Origin: Eutypa lata
Taxonomy: Eukaryota > Ascomycota > Sordariomycetes > Xylariales > Diatrypaceae
Length of the DNA stretch: 64,000 bases
NCBI GenBank assembly: GCA_022661535.1
Contig: JAKULF010000010.1
Coordinates: 372,001-436,000, forward strand
Direction of reading: 5' to 3'
The number at the start of each line of letters is the position of its first letter. The stretch's first letter is position 1. A program made the translations under genes and the position numbers. Below, piece by piece: positions 1 to 11,400 of this stretch. Under the pieces are notes generated by a model. It made no database searches, was not told where the DNA came from, and worked only from the letters and a program-made list of their open reading frames with translations.

Positions 1-1087
1 ATTGAACCGCCCCTGGCGAACTGCAATGACAACTTGTGAAGATTCATTTCCGTAGCCACTCGTACCGCGCGGCTGCAGAGAGCCCAGCTCAGACTGGTCA
101 GGTAGAACGCCCCGATGCATAATCCCCGGATATCGTCTAGGTTCTGACTACGGAGTAGACAAGAGCCTCTCATAAGCGACACGAAAGCGTTGTACGTAGC
201 ATGTAGAGGCTGCTCCCTATTGGGGATGTGCAAAGCGGCTACCGTCAGCACGGTGGCTACTAGCAGCGAAGACGACTGCCTGGCTTCGCGCAAGGATTTG
301 TGTGGGCATAGTATTCCGTCACAGAGGAGAGGGTTGATATGGTCACGGTAGTGGTCGAATAGGAACTCTGCTTCGGTGACCGACACCACCCCCTGACTGA
401 TGAAGTCAGGTCCGTTGGCGTCGGCCGGGTCGACTCGGATCAGTTTCGAACTTCCCGGATCCGTCAGATTGTACAGGTTGTTCATTGGAAGGGGGACTAA
501 GTCAGAGTCGTCCTGCCGTAGATCGATAGACGGCCCCTCCGATACAAAATTACCTCGCGTGGGACTAGTCGAACGACCTTGCTTCGGAGAACACGATATC
601 GTCCGAACTTCGGAAACCGACCGTAGCATCTCGGACCGCGTGCCATCGTAGCTCGTCAATGTCGGCAGCTTGTTGTGGTGCAGCAGATGTTCAACGGCAT
701 CTTTGAGCTGCTCAATAGTTGAAGTAGCCTGGGCTTTCCACCTGTTTCCTAGTTAGAACCATATCGAGGATCCAAGGAGATTCAATAGGTAGGTACGCGG
801 CGTCATCATCTATGAACTTCTGCGCGAAGTTATGCGGGACGCAGTTGATGCCGCTCCGCAAGCATTTTTTGCACGCTGTCTGTCCCGGCTCGATGAAACA
901 TTTGATCTTATGTTTCTTACACTCGGCGCCTACGAAGTAAGTACCCGATTAGTTGGGACTATAAACGGGACGTAAAGGCATGCTTACAAGCTCGCGTCAG
1001 GTGCGGCCTCACGACACCGTCGGGATTCCTCTGGTCATTGGACGAGGGGAGGCCGTAGTCTACCCTGGCACGCTTGTTGCTGTTCAT
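1..1087 (-). CDS. Zn2Cys6 fungal transcription factor (3' end outside window)
   Basis: Nuclear DNA-binding regulator of the fungal binuclear-cluster class. Exons read as 1087–988, 929–797 and 741–1 (continuing off the left edge), giving about 324 residues so far. The first intron splits the first zinc-cluster cysteine; once joined, Cys34, 37, 44, 53, 56 and 63 form C-x2-C-x6-C-x8-C-x2-C-x6-C, the classic Zn2Cys6 spacing, with a basic KKHKIK stretch. The second intron (796–742) has a GTACCT donor, a CTAAC branch-like site and an ACAG acceptor, and is needed to stay in frame into a helical linker (TIEQLKDAVEHLL). The rest resembles the middle homology region of these factors (EAEFLFDHYRDHINPLLCDG). 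It lies on the same strand as, and downstream of, the PdxA-like gene, so it probably regulates that gene and the divergent permease (inference). Target genes cannot be read from the sequence. Confidence 0.85.
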
Positions 1088-1611
1088 CTTATCAATCATA
1101 ACAGTGGGTAGCCGGTGAAGAGTTGGTTTTAAATCGTGTCAAATCGGCTTCAGATGCGAGCGGAGACATAATCAGTCTCTTTAACTATCTAGTGTTATGG
1201 GGTCTCTATATCCTGAAATGAGATGGGGAAGGGGGGTCTATAAGAATGGCTAAAGCGGCTATTAGATAGTTAGCTCGGACTTCAGACCCACATATGTTGG
1301 GGTTTCGTCGTCCCAGGAGCTCGGGAACTTTTTATCACGAAGACACAGGGGTGGGTAATAAGTTGCCAGGACTTGTGACCTGTTACTTGGAATGCTGAAC
1401 TCCTCAAAAATACAATTAAAACACCACGTGCTCCAGCCAGTGCAATTCTTAGAACTTGGTTCCAGTGGACTCATTATTATCTATCAACTATCAATATAGA
1501 CCACGAGGGTTGCTACGCAGATCGGATTTTAGCCGTATCTTAATGCAATTCTACGTCTAACTATACTATATAGCTATCCATGAGGCCTCTAGTATACTTC
1601 CATAAAATCAT
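1088..1611. other. Intergenic, between regulator and PdxA-like gene
   Basis: No supportable gene. It serves as upstream region of the regulator (start at 1087) and 3' flank of the PdxA-like gene. A short open frame around 1262–1474 shows no family features. Confidence 0.5.
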
Positions 1612-2768
1612 TTAACAGCACGAGGCGACTTCAACAATAGTCGTCTTAGGCAAAGCCTCCGCTTTCATGGGTACCGCGTCCGTAACCTGCCCATGGCTCT
1701 CTCTGGATATCCTCCTTTCTGCCATAGTGACTGCTATGTCAAAGGCGTTCTGAGTACTAGTAACCGCGGCAATGTTCTTTCCAACGATGTCAAAAGCTGT
1801 ACCATGGGCCGGGGTGGCTACGGGGATGGGAAGACCCCCCTGAACTGTAACACCGCCGTCAAATGAGAGGAGCTTCATCGCAATCTGTCCCTGGTCGTGG
1901 TACATGGTGACTATACCGTCGAAGTGCTCTCGCTTCAGGAATATCGTGTCACACGGGAATGGGCCTTGGACGTTGATACCCTCCTCCCTGGCAGCCTCGA
2001 CCGCAGGTCTAATGTGGTCGATCTCTTGCCGTCCGAATGCGCCATTCTCGCCGTTGTGGGGGTTTAGTGCGCACATACCGAGACGAGGGTGATTGACACC
2101 AGATTCCCATCTACACGCGGTATTGTTAGTCAGAATTTCCAAACAATTTCTATCATTCAGGGTCAATATACAACATACCTTAGCCTATGGAGCAACTCGA
2201 TGGCCTTCAATGTTGAATCCTTCGAAACACGCTGAGCGACCTCTTCGATTCCAATGTGGCTTGTGACCCTCGCTGTCCACAGCGGTCCAGCAATGTTAAT
2301 CTCACTCGTAGTGCCGGTGAACTCCAACTGGTTCGCGAACCATCTGAGTTCGTCCTCTTCCGTCATACCAGCTTTCTTCAGAGAGCTCTTGTTTAAAGGC
2401 CCGAAGACAATCGCATCGATTTGGCCAGCCTTCACTAGCTGGAGGGCCCGTTTCAGTTGATAAATACTGCGTGCACCGCTGGCTTCGGTGACCTCAGACC
2501 GTATAGACTGATATTGGGACGCGGTGTTATCATCGAGCACTTGGACGTTGTGCGGGCCAGCGGGATCGTCCGATGCAGGAACATGGAAGCCTCCTGCGTC
2601 AGCGATCGCAGAGTCAAGCTCGGAGCGGTCAGCTAGGAGCACAATGTCGGCTCTCTCAACATTGGTCGGGTTGCTGAGCAGCTTAGCGATGAGCTCTGGG
2701 CCAACGCCTGCAGAGTCACCTAAGGTGACGGCGATCCGCGCCCTTCGTGGTTGCGAGTGTTGATGCAT
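1612..2768 (-). CDS. PdxA-like 4-hydroxythreonine-4-phosphate dehydrogenase family protein
   Basis: NAD-dependent dehydrogenase of the PdxA family (oxidative decarboxylation of a phosphorylated hydroxy-acid). Exons are 2768–2179 and 2110–1612, with a 68-bp intron between a GTATGT donor and a TAG acceptor; the product is 362 aa, close to the usual family length. The N-terminal VTLGDSAGVGPEL matches the family start. The three metal-ligand histidines expected for PdxA are present: His171 (VTSHIG), His215 (NPHNGENG) and His268 (YHDQGQ), followed by the GGLPIPVATPAHGTAFDI block. Fungi make vitamin B6 by the PDX1/PDX2 route, so this is unlikely to be a B6 gene. PdxA paralogues in bacteria act on phosphorylated four-carbon acids such as threonate or erythronate, a plausible role here. 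It sits between a Zn2Cys6 regulator and a divergent Dal5-type permease. The fold assignment is strong; the substrate is inference. Confidence 0.88.
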
Positions 2769-3014
2769 GTTTCAAAATATCGGGTGATGGAGTGACACGA
2801 ACTGTGTGTAGAAAGGCAGTGTGTGCACTCCTCTATACAAGCAAGTGAAAAGGTCTTGATTGAGAATAAAATGTGGTATTTGGCGAGTCTTCAATCAGGC
2901 TTGTTATCCTATTCGCGGAAGGGCAAGTTTATTCATGGATAAGACACGCTACGGAGCACTACTGTTTAAACTATTAGAAAACGAAGGATCGTGCCAGGGC
3001 TTTCATAATTGCCA

Positions 3015-3029
3015 CCGGCGGTTTTGCCG
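3015..3029. promoter_or_regulatory. Candidate Zn2Cys6 site, CCG-N1-CGG overlapping CGG-N5-CCG
   Basis: CGG at 3019–3021 and CCG at 3027–3029 form an inverted pair with a 5-bp spacer; an extra CCG at 3015–3017 lies just before it. Binuclear-cluster dimers bind CGG triplets in such arrangements. Triplet pairs also occur by chance, so this is only a candidate operator for the adjacent regulator. Confidence 0.3.
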
Positions 3030-3245
3030 ACTTGGATTTCCTCGGGGTCGCAATTCTACCGATTTACTCCAACGGACCCCTCCCGAGATAACGCTGCTAC
3101 GGGGGATAGCTAGGGAGGTAGACCTGCCTGTTGGACTACACAGGTCTTGGCATTGGAGTCGAAGTTAAAATGTGAAGGATTCTCCAAAAAACCAAGCTCA
3201 AGCTATGGGTACAGCCCAGGTTACCCCGTAATACACACGGTGACA

Positions 3246-3259
3246 CGGCACTTTCGCCG
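3246..3259. promoter_or_regulatory. Candidate Zn2Cys6 site, CGG-N8-CCG
   Basis: Second inverted CGG/CCG pair (CGG 3246–3248, CCG 3257–3259) in the same divergent promoter, about 190 bp upstream of the permease start codon. Candidate only. Confidence 0.25.
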
Positions 3260-3449
3260 AGATCGTCGGAGCATGGGGTCCCCCGCATGGATCTGATAAC
3301 CGTCCCCATGGGGAAATCCATATTTATTATCATCAAGACGCTCTCCTCTTAAGATGTGAAAAATAATAGATCTCGTCGTCTTAATCCATTCTTCGTTTTA
3401 AAAGTCGACTCTGTCTTTGACTAGTTGATCACGGCCTCTATACACGAAC

Positions 3450-5524
3450 ATGGCTGTCAGCAGCGATAAAGATGTCGACCAGAGAGTAGAGCATGTCTCG
3501 TCTAGTGGATCTATCAAGTCCGGCGATACCTCTAACAACAAACATGCTGGAGCCGATCGCCTGCAGGCTGAGCAACTGGCTGCTCAATGGGTAAACGGTA
3601 GCCCCGAGGAGAAGAAGCTGGTGCGCAAACTCGACTGGCGTATTCTCCCGTGCACGTGGATTTTGTACCTTCTAGGGTACCTTGACAGGTGAGTTACCGA
3701 GCCCCCTGTGCTTTTCGATAATCTCGTCGATGAAGCTTCTCACGGATTTCTTGAGACCCCCTTGACTGATAAAACACGTTGTATGCCGTATGCACTAACT
3801 TTATTATGATGCAGATCCAATATTGGGTGAGTAGAGTTAATGTGCCCATAATTGTTGGCGGGTTTCCACTAATACTCTGATAGAAATGCCAAGACCGGTG
3901 GTATGGAGGATGACTTCAATCTCACCTCCGACCAATACTCTATCATCGTGCTCGTCTTCTTCATCTCCTATCTCGTTTTCGAAGTCCCAGCGGTAGGTTT
4001 GACAAGATCTGGCTCTCAATCAGACGGTCTTATTTCTACGCAGCCAGCCCCTGAACCCCCGATCTTGTGCAGCAGCAGGGATCCCCTTTTTTTACAAACT
4101 TGGCTTTTACGATGACTAATACGCCATATACGTACAGAACATGCTCCTTACAAGAGTTCGACCACATGTATTTCTACCAGGACTTGGACTCTTATGGGGC
4201 ACCTTCGCTTGCCTCATGGCTACAACTCAAAACTGGAGCCAGATGGCCGCCATGAGATTTCTCCTCGGTATTGCAGAAGTATATAACCTTAGGAAAATAT
4301 CCAATACTACCCTACCCTTACTGACATTCCCTGCCTCAGGCCGGCTTTGCCCCAGGCTGTGCCTTCTATCTGTCATGCTGGTACCGGAGATATGAACTAG
4401 CCACTCGTTACGCCTTCCTGTATACATCCGTGCCGATTGCGGGAGCAATCTCCGGTCTTTTGGCCGGGGTAATCACTCAATATATGGATGGCGCCGGAGG
4501 ACTGCCGGGATGGAGGTGGCTGTTTGTGAGTAAACCCCCTTTCTGAGATACATTGATAACTATATCTAACGGACGCTTCCAACCCCTAGATCCTCGAAGG
4601 TCTCGTATCCGTCATAGCGGCGGTCTGTGTTTTCTTTCTTATGCCGGACTATCCATCCACCAGTCAGAGGTTCCTAAAGGAGGATGAGGGCCTTCTGGCT
4701 TGCAACAGGCTAGCGGTCGACGGCATAGCTTCAGCCCAGAGTGCTGGAACTGAACAGATCACCCATTGGGACGCATTCGTAATGACTGTCAGGGACTGGA
4801 GAGTCTGGGCTCAATGCATACTATTTGTCCTTGTCACTGGAGCGCAGACGATGCAATATTTCATCCCAACTCTTGTGGGGACTTTCGGGTGGACTGGATA
4901 CCAGGGCCAATGTGAGTCAAACCCTCTCAACTTAAAGACTAAAACTCTCCTACTACCAGTCGCGTATATCCTTCATTTTAATTACAGGCTAACATTTTTC
5001 CAGATCACACAATCCCAGCTTATGCAGCCGCTCTTGTCTACGTGGTTGTGTGTTGCTTACTAGCAGACAAATACAAGACTAAGTGGCCTTTCATCTGCGG
5101 CTTAGCTACAGTGGGCTGCATTCTGTTCATCGCCGTCACAACAACGACGAACAATGTGGTACAATATGTTCTCACTATATTCGCATTTGGCACTATCTAC
5201 GGGTGCTCTCCGCTGGTGAAGACATGGGTCTCCGACGTCATCCCTCAACCAGCAGCCAAGAGAGCAGTCGCCATTGCCTTGATCAATTCAATTGGAAATG
5301 CTTCATCGATCTATTCGACCTGGCTCTGGCCATCTAAGGACGCTCCTAGATACATTCCAGGCTTCGCAACCACTACTAGTTGGCTGGGTCTGTTGGCCGT
5401 GTTGACGGTGATCTTCCAATATTTCTTCAAGAAGTACCCCATCGTGAGAACAAACCATGCCGATGCCATAGCAGCCGAGCTGAGAGCGAAAAGGGAGGCG
5501 GGGGAGCGGGAGACGAAGCTGTAA
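3450..5524 (+). CDS. MFS permease, Dal5/allantoate-type anion:cation symporter family
   Basis: Plasma-membrane proton symporter of the ACS family. Seven exons: 3450–3688, 3815–3826, 3884–3992, 4138–4278, 4340–4525, 4590–4911, 5004–5524; product 509 aa. The 12-nt second exon is required, as joining it restores the family hallmark LDRSNIGNAK followed by GMEDDFNLTSDQYSIIV. Further family blocks are FEVPANMLLTRVRP, RFLLGIAEAGFAPGC, FYLSCWYRRYE and LPGWRWLFILEG. The second half ends with a charged cytosolic tail. Dal5-type permeases carry organic anions such as allantoate, tartrate or other hydroxy-acids. The gene is divergent from the PdxA-like dehydrogenase, so it probably imports that enzyme's precursor (inference). 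Its 3' end is 268 bp from the convergent HET-domain gene. Confidence 0.92.
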
Positions 5525-5792
5525 AGTTTGTTTATGTGATTCTATGTCAGAATATCCGGTGGTGTTCGCAGCTTTTACAGTCAATAGCCAGATTGTTGTG
5601 TTCAATTAACACGTGGATGAAATCATACGCATGGTAGACCCATAATCTTATATTTATTACAGACTAGCATTCTTTCACATTGAGCACGTTCCATCCTTCT
5701 CTGTGTTTTACTATCTAGCCTTCCTCGCGACATGTCTTTAATTGAATGCTCCATGGATGAATATTAGCAACGGTAGTTTCGTGTTTCTTTCT

Positions 5793-7640
5793 TCATTCCA
5801 AGACAAATGTCTGTCGTACGAGTCCGTCCATGACGTCTACCTCTCCCTCCATAAGCCCGTCAACATAGCAATCGCCTATGAACTTATACTGTCCATCATG
5901 AGAAGGCCTTAGTACGGATGGCACCTGGGCACCATCAAAAACACATATAAAGTCCCCTGGTTGTGCAAATAGGGGCATCCATCCGAGTCTCTTCTCTTTG
6001 GTTTGACCAAACCATCGGTTCAGAGCTGCCTGGCTCATTTTTTCGGACTGTTGTATGATTGGGTTTGTCTTTGACGTGGTAGAAAGACTATTCGCCCAGT
6101 ACTTATACTCCTCCATATCCGCATCCAGTAGTATTTCCATGTGATGCAGACAATAGGGCATGTATTCCTCGGAAATTCTCGACTTAGAATCCAGGAAGAA
6201 AACTGGCAGAACTTTTCGCAGTGCGTGCTCTTCCTCCTCACCAGGAGCTGGGTTGGATCCATGAGCAATTCCGATGGCTTCGCTAATAGTTGAGGAGACA
6301 TATTTTGACACTGTGGCCATAAAGTCCTGCTCTGTCTCTTCTGCTACCTTTTTAAAGTCTCGTGAGGATATCCCTTTCACGCAACCCAGCTTCTCCACTC
6401 TATCGACACACACCCCCGTTGTAGTGAAGGTGAAATTGTCCAAGGAGATTTCTATGTTCACCTTCTGTCCAGAAGCTGCAAAGCTTCCCATATATAAGCG
6501 GAGCGACTCAAAGGTCCCGACCGAGAGCGATGCGATGTCAGGGAGCCATGAGCGAAAGCGTTGGCTTAAAGGTTGAATGTTGTTCAGGGGAAGAATTCCA
6601 AAACCATGCTGTTGAGCTATTATCTTCATCCAGCGTGCGAAGAACAGCTCTAATCCGCACTCATAGTCCGATAGCTGCCCCTTTTCCTCCGGCGTGAGAC
6701 CTACTGCGAATCCCAGGAGAGAAATGATCACGTCGCGAGGTTGCATGCAGGAAAACATCGAGCTGCGAATCACAAGCTGGAAGAAGCTAACTTTGTTTTT
6801 TCCACTGTGATGCCAGAACCGTGTACCGCTTAAAAAGTCGGCGTTGTCGAAATTCTGCGTAATGTCCTTTGACACATCGAGCATCCAGTGGGTCTGCACA
6901 TCGAATGCCGCAGCGACTGGTACGATTCGCTGGATAAGGTTCCAATCCAAACTTTTGTTGCCGAAGATGATGGTAGGGTTCTTCGAAAGCACCAGTTCTT
7001 GAATGATCCACGCGCGGCCGAACCACGGATACTCGAAGAGCCTGCCGAAGGTTCCCCAATCCGCAAACTCAAGGCCCACCTCCGTCATCCAGTTGAGGAG
7101 TCTTTGAGATTCTGTCGCTCGGTTGGTGTACTCTAGGAATTCTTCATATTTTCCTAGGCGGTCGATATTCCTTCCGATCTTCTCGATTACCTGGATGATC
7201 TCCGAGCCCCTATCGTCTGGGTCCTCGCCCAGCCATACGACCGTGCCGGACGCCATGGAATATATGTCCCCCATGAGCTGTACCTGGGCACTTCGCTCTC
7301 CATTATCTGGTTGGTTGATGCACAGCGCATCTGCCCATAGGACTCGTGCTTTAGACGTATGGCGAAGATGCCTAAGTGCGCTCTCTAGGCTTGGCCCGAT
7401 ATCTGCATATTCACCACCACAATACACTCGTTTCTTGGGTAGCGGATTCCCCCAGACATATGATAAAGCCTCGAATACAAGCTTCTCATCAATCGATCTC
7501 GGAATAAGATCGCAATGTATTTCGTCTTCCTTGGTGGAGGCGGGATGAAGGACAAGTAGGCGGATATAGTGTGAACTTGGCAACGGCTCATACTTTAGGA
7601 TTTCTAAAGTCGACAATTTGGAACCGGAGTTAGTAGGCAT
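5793..7640 (-). CDS. HET-domain (heterokaryon incompatibility) protein
   Basis: Intronless, 615 aa. The N-terminal HET domain carries its three conserved blocks: LSYVWG at residues 59–64, LWADALCINQ at 101–110 and VVWLGED at 134–140. The C-terminal half is the usual variable HET-6-like region, ending in a segment common in this group (FIGDCYVDGLMEGEV). HET domains trigger cell death in fungal non-self recognition; TIR-like structure and NAD-cleaving activity have been proposed for the fold. Whether this copy controls incompatibility cannot be told: most HET genes in a genome have no known phenotype. It is convergent with the permease at 3450–5524 and intact, with no stops or frameshifts. Confidence 0.9.
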   Translation of the reverse strand: MPTNSGSKLSTLEILKYEPLPSSHYIRLLVLHPASTKEDEIHCDLIPRSIDEKLVFEALSYVWGNPLPKKRVYCGGEYADIGPSLESALRHLRHTSKARVLWADALCINQPDNGERSAQVQLMGDIYSMASGTVVWLGEDPDDRGSEIIQVIEKIGRNIDRLGKYEEFLEYTNRATESQRLLNWMTEVGLEFADWGTFGRLFEYPWFGRAWIIQELVLSKNPTIIFGNKSLDWNLIQRIVPVAAAFDVQTHWMLDVSKDITQNFDNADFLSGTRFWHHSGKNKVSFFQLVIRSSMFSCMQPRDVIISLLGFAVGLTPEEKGQLSDYECGLELFFARWMKIIAQQHGFGILPLNNIQPLSQRFRSWLPDIASLSVGTFESLRLYMGSFAASGQKVNIEISLDNFTFTTTGVCVDRVEKLGCVKGISSRDFKKVAEETEQDFMATVSKYVSSTISEAIGIAHGSNPAPGEEEEHALRKVLPVFFLDSKSRISEEYMPYCLHHMEILLDADMEEYKYWANSLSTTSKTNPIIQQSEKMSQAALNRWFGQTKEKRLGWMPLFAQPGDFICVFDGAQVPSVLRPSHDGQYKFIGDCYVDGLMEGEVDVMDGLVRQTFVLE

Positions 7641-8462
7641 TTGCTTTTCGTCGTTATATATGTTTCGATAACATTACTAGCTTGGGCGTAACCTTGGGCT
7701 CGTGGAAGATGAGGCCTCATGCTCAACAATATAAGCTTTACATTCGGTGCACAAGGGGATAGATACATATAGGGGTTAATACATATATGCATACAAATGC
7801 CCGGGCAAGGAAAACGCCTGACGGCAGATATGAATAAGCACTAGGTGCCTAATACGGAAATATCTCCGATCAGCTTGTGGCAGTGATGTAGGAGTGTTAT
7901 GATTGGAAGAAATAAATGGGTTCGTTTCATTGAAGAATACCACAGAATACAGCGTAGCCTCGCTCTTGACAACACAATTCTCTTTCATGCGAAGGCCAAC
8001 CTTAGGACATAGTTTTCTGGATGAATAAATGTGATTATTGCGATTAGAAGTGCAACGTAAGTCTCATAGTAGCATCACTATGCTAAATGTGTGATGGAAG
8101 GTCCCTCATCTAAAAGAAAGGGGTTCAGCAAGAGTCATCATTATCCATCGCTCAAGGGGAACAAACATACAAATGAAATAGGTAAGAGCAAAAGAAACTA
8201 TAGACTTATTACCATAGTAAATAATAAGTCTACACGATTTCTCTTCTACGTAAATCAAGTCGGCCCCTACATGCACCTAAATGTGTTGTTTCGCCAGTCA
8301 AGAGTGTTTTAAGGCAGTTGACAGTTCACTACATACTATACTAGACCATATATCCCATATAAATCCCTTTAAGGATTCCTTTCATAACATCTCTAATACC
8401 TTGAACCTTAACCGGAATCTCATCTCCAGCTTTCAGCCTTAGTTAGTTTCCAGAGTTTTTTA
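7641..8462. other. Intergenic, HET promoter / AAA+ 3' flank
   Basis: 822 bp, A/T-leaning, with no supportable gene. It contains the upstream region of the HET-domain gene and the 3' flank of the AAA+ gene. Open frames here are short and featureless. Confidence 0.5.
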
Positions 8463-11400
8463 TCACTCATCGTCTGCCTGCTCTTTGTCTTTGTCGTCCT
8501 CTAGGTCTCGGCGTTCTTTCAACATGGCTTGTAAGAAGCCCAGGAGGTCATGAGAGGAAATGGACAGACTCTTCTCTTTCTCCACGCTCGCCCCGGTCTG
8601 TCCTATCTTCATAAAGACGTGTCCGATAACGTTTCTCGCCAAAGTCTCAATATCTCGGCCATTCGCCCAGCCCTTCGATATGCTCAGCCTTCGGAAGATT
8701 CTCAGTATCTGTTTCAGTTTCTCCTCTGGTGCCTCAGACTCGTCCACGACGTCAATTTTCAGCTTCTTTAGTTGCTGTGCTAGGTGGGTGAAACAGTGAT
8801 ACGGCTCCATATGTGGGAAGCTAATGTGGGTTGGGAATCGACTGCGAAGTCCTTGATTGGAATCCAGGAGCTGCTCCATGTCTGAGGTATACCCAGCTAG
8901 GATTACCACCATATTTCCGACGTAGCGTGGCTTGGTCATGGCATCCACGATTTCTCCAATCGCTTCGGTGATAAAGTTGGATGCGCCACCGTCTTTGGGA
9001 TTCAGGCGATAGGCCTCGTCAATGAATAGCACTTTTCCAAGTCCCAATTCGAACTGCTTGATCACCTTGGGGCCTGTCTGACCACAGTATTCTCCCACTA
9101 AGTCTGTGACTGAGCATGTGGTGACATCGTCGCTTGACAAGAAACCCATGTCGTAGAAGAGGCGACCGAGCTTTTTGGCGGTTGATCTAAAAAGTTGAGC
9201 GTTAGAAATAATCTCCGTAAGAAACTGCAAAAAGGTAATGGCGACAGTACGGAAGTGGGTGCAAAGGATGAAACAAATTTACTTACGTCTTTCCGGTTCC
9301 AGGAGGTCCTTTGAACACAAATGCCCACGGGATATGTGGTCTCGGATCAATATCATATTGGCGCATCCCGTCAGCCATCTGTTGATAACCTTGGAACTGC
9401 TTAATGATCTTATCAAACCCAACAAATCCTTCGAAGAGAGAGTCGCGGTGCTCGTTAGCCCGAGAGGCTCTATCATAGTCCTCATCGAAATCTTCGGGCT
9501 CTAACGGAAGCTGGTCCATCGTAAAGCGGTCAGCACCTGCAGCTTCGAGTCTTTCCCTCTGCCGCACCTTAGCTCGGCCAATGAGGTTTTCCACGTCACC
9601 GCCGTTCCCGAATCTAGGTCGAATCCGCATCCTACCCAAGACCTCGCGAGCGACGCGTTTGCCGTGCTCCGAAATGTAGATGTCGTCTCTGGCCAATTTA
9701 TTCTGCAGCATGACGCAGAGCTCATCTTCATTATAGCCATCGAAATGAAGAGCGTCCTCCAGGGGGAAACGTCGTTGAAGCCCAGGGTTGCTGTTGAGGA
9801 ACATGGTCTCCATCTCGTCCGGGTAGCCAGCGAGGATGACGCAGCGATCCTCGCCAGGGGACCCGGAAATCTGGGCCACGAGCGTATCAATGACAGCGCG
9901 ACGGAAGACATCCGAGGTATTGGATCCGCTTCCATTGCTAGTATACAGCATATGGGCATCGTCGATGATAAGCACGTTTCCCATGGCCTCCTCCAGGACG
10001 GTTTTGGTTTTATCCTCCGACCACCCGACGTACTTGCCGACTAAATCTGTTGGAGTCTTCATGATGACTCTACCTTTGGACACGAGACCGAGCTCAGCAA
10101 GAATCCGAGCATAGAGACGAGCTACTGTCGTCTTTCCTACCCCGGGCGGTCCCACAAAGACGCGATTCAGGTTCACTTCTAGCGGCTCCTTCCCCTGCCT
10201 CATCCGGTGATAGTTCGCCGTTGCTTGACTGAAAAGGTGGCTAATCTCCTTTTTGACTCTCTCGAGTCCGATCATCTTCTGAATCTCCGCCCATGCTTCG
10301 CTCTTGTCCCGGACGTCTGTGGGCTCAGGACCAAAGATGTCCTGGTACGTAATAAGACGCTCGTTCTGCTTCATCTTATTTGCAGCAGCTTCACCCGTCC
10401 CGCCCTCTTCCGGCCAGTGGGCCTTGGCCCATTGAAACCACTCCTCTTTGTGTCTGAGGGACTGCCGCGTGAATATTATGTCCAGTTCAGCCAGTAAAGT
10501 GTGAATGTTACGTTGGCTCTCAGACTTGTTCTTCTTCGCAGCGCGCCTGGCGATTGTGCGCAAACCGACATTATTGGCGTGGAGGCCACCCTCCACCTCC
10601 CATAAGTTCTTCCTTTGGAGTCGAACCAGGAGCTGAAACATTTGGTCCTCGTCGAAGTCATCAAGCCGGATGGGCTTAGGAAATCTACTATGGGCTTCAG
10701 GGCTGCTCTGCAGAGCATTGGACGAAGATTTTCTGAATGTTCTATATGAAAATATGAGGGCGTTTTCGGTGGCTTTTTCGTTTACATGTTTCAAAATCGA
10801 ATCTATCTCGAAGGCTTGATCGATGTTATCTGCTTCCGAGAAAAAGACAACCTGCAGCCCGGAGAACACGGTTAATGAAGTTCGAACATAGTAGCTAAGA
10901 AGGCGTTTACTTACACTATCATCCTGGCTTCCCTTTGATAATGAATATTCAGCTGTAGAGCTGAATTTACGTATAGAGAGGTATCCAATAGAATACAAAA
11001 ACTCGGCATAGATTTGTGCAATTTGCTTTTTGCCTAGGTTGAGTTAGGTAACCAGTTTCTAGAGAGATAGAGAGAGAGAGAGAGAGAGCTCTATGGAGTT
11101 TTTGTAGACTTACCGACTCCACGATGACCAACTAGGATAAGGTCCAATTTCAGCTGGCTCAGGTCCTCCCCCCATCGCTTAGCCACCTCGAATCTTTCCT
11201 TGACATAGAGGAAATGAGCTTTCACATCTTCATGGCCCACGATTGACATGATCTGATCCATGTACTGGTTCTTCTGGTTTTCTTCTCGTTTTTGCCTCAG
11301 CCATTCTTTTCTCGACAGGGAATCGTCGTCGATGTGCTCGAGGTCTTCGAAATCAACGAGAGACTTGGCCCAATTGACCTTCTTATCCGAAATGTACAGG

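Larger units (their letters stand above)
2769..3449. promoter_or_regulatory. Divergent promoter region, PdxA-like gene / MFS permease
   Basis: 681 bp between two divergent start codons (2768 minus, 3450 plus). Both genes could share control from here. It contains two palindromic CGG pairs of the type bound by Zn2Cys6 dimers, listed separately. The open frames inside (for example 2860–3168) have no family features. Confidence 0.5.

Noticed and set aside
1612..2768. PdxA-like gene as a vitamin B6 biosynthesis gene
   Set aside because: Fungi use the PDX1/PDX2 pathway, and the context (regulator plus permease) points to catabolism.
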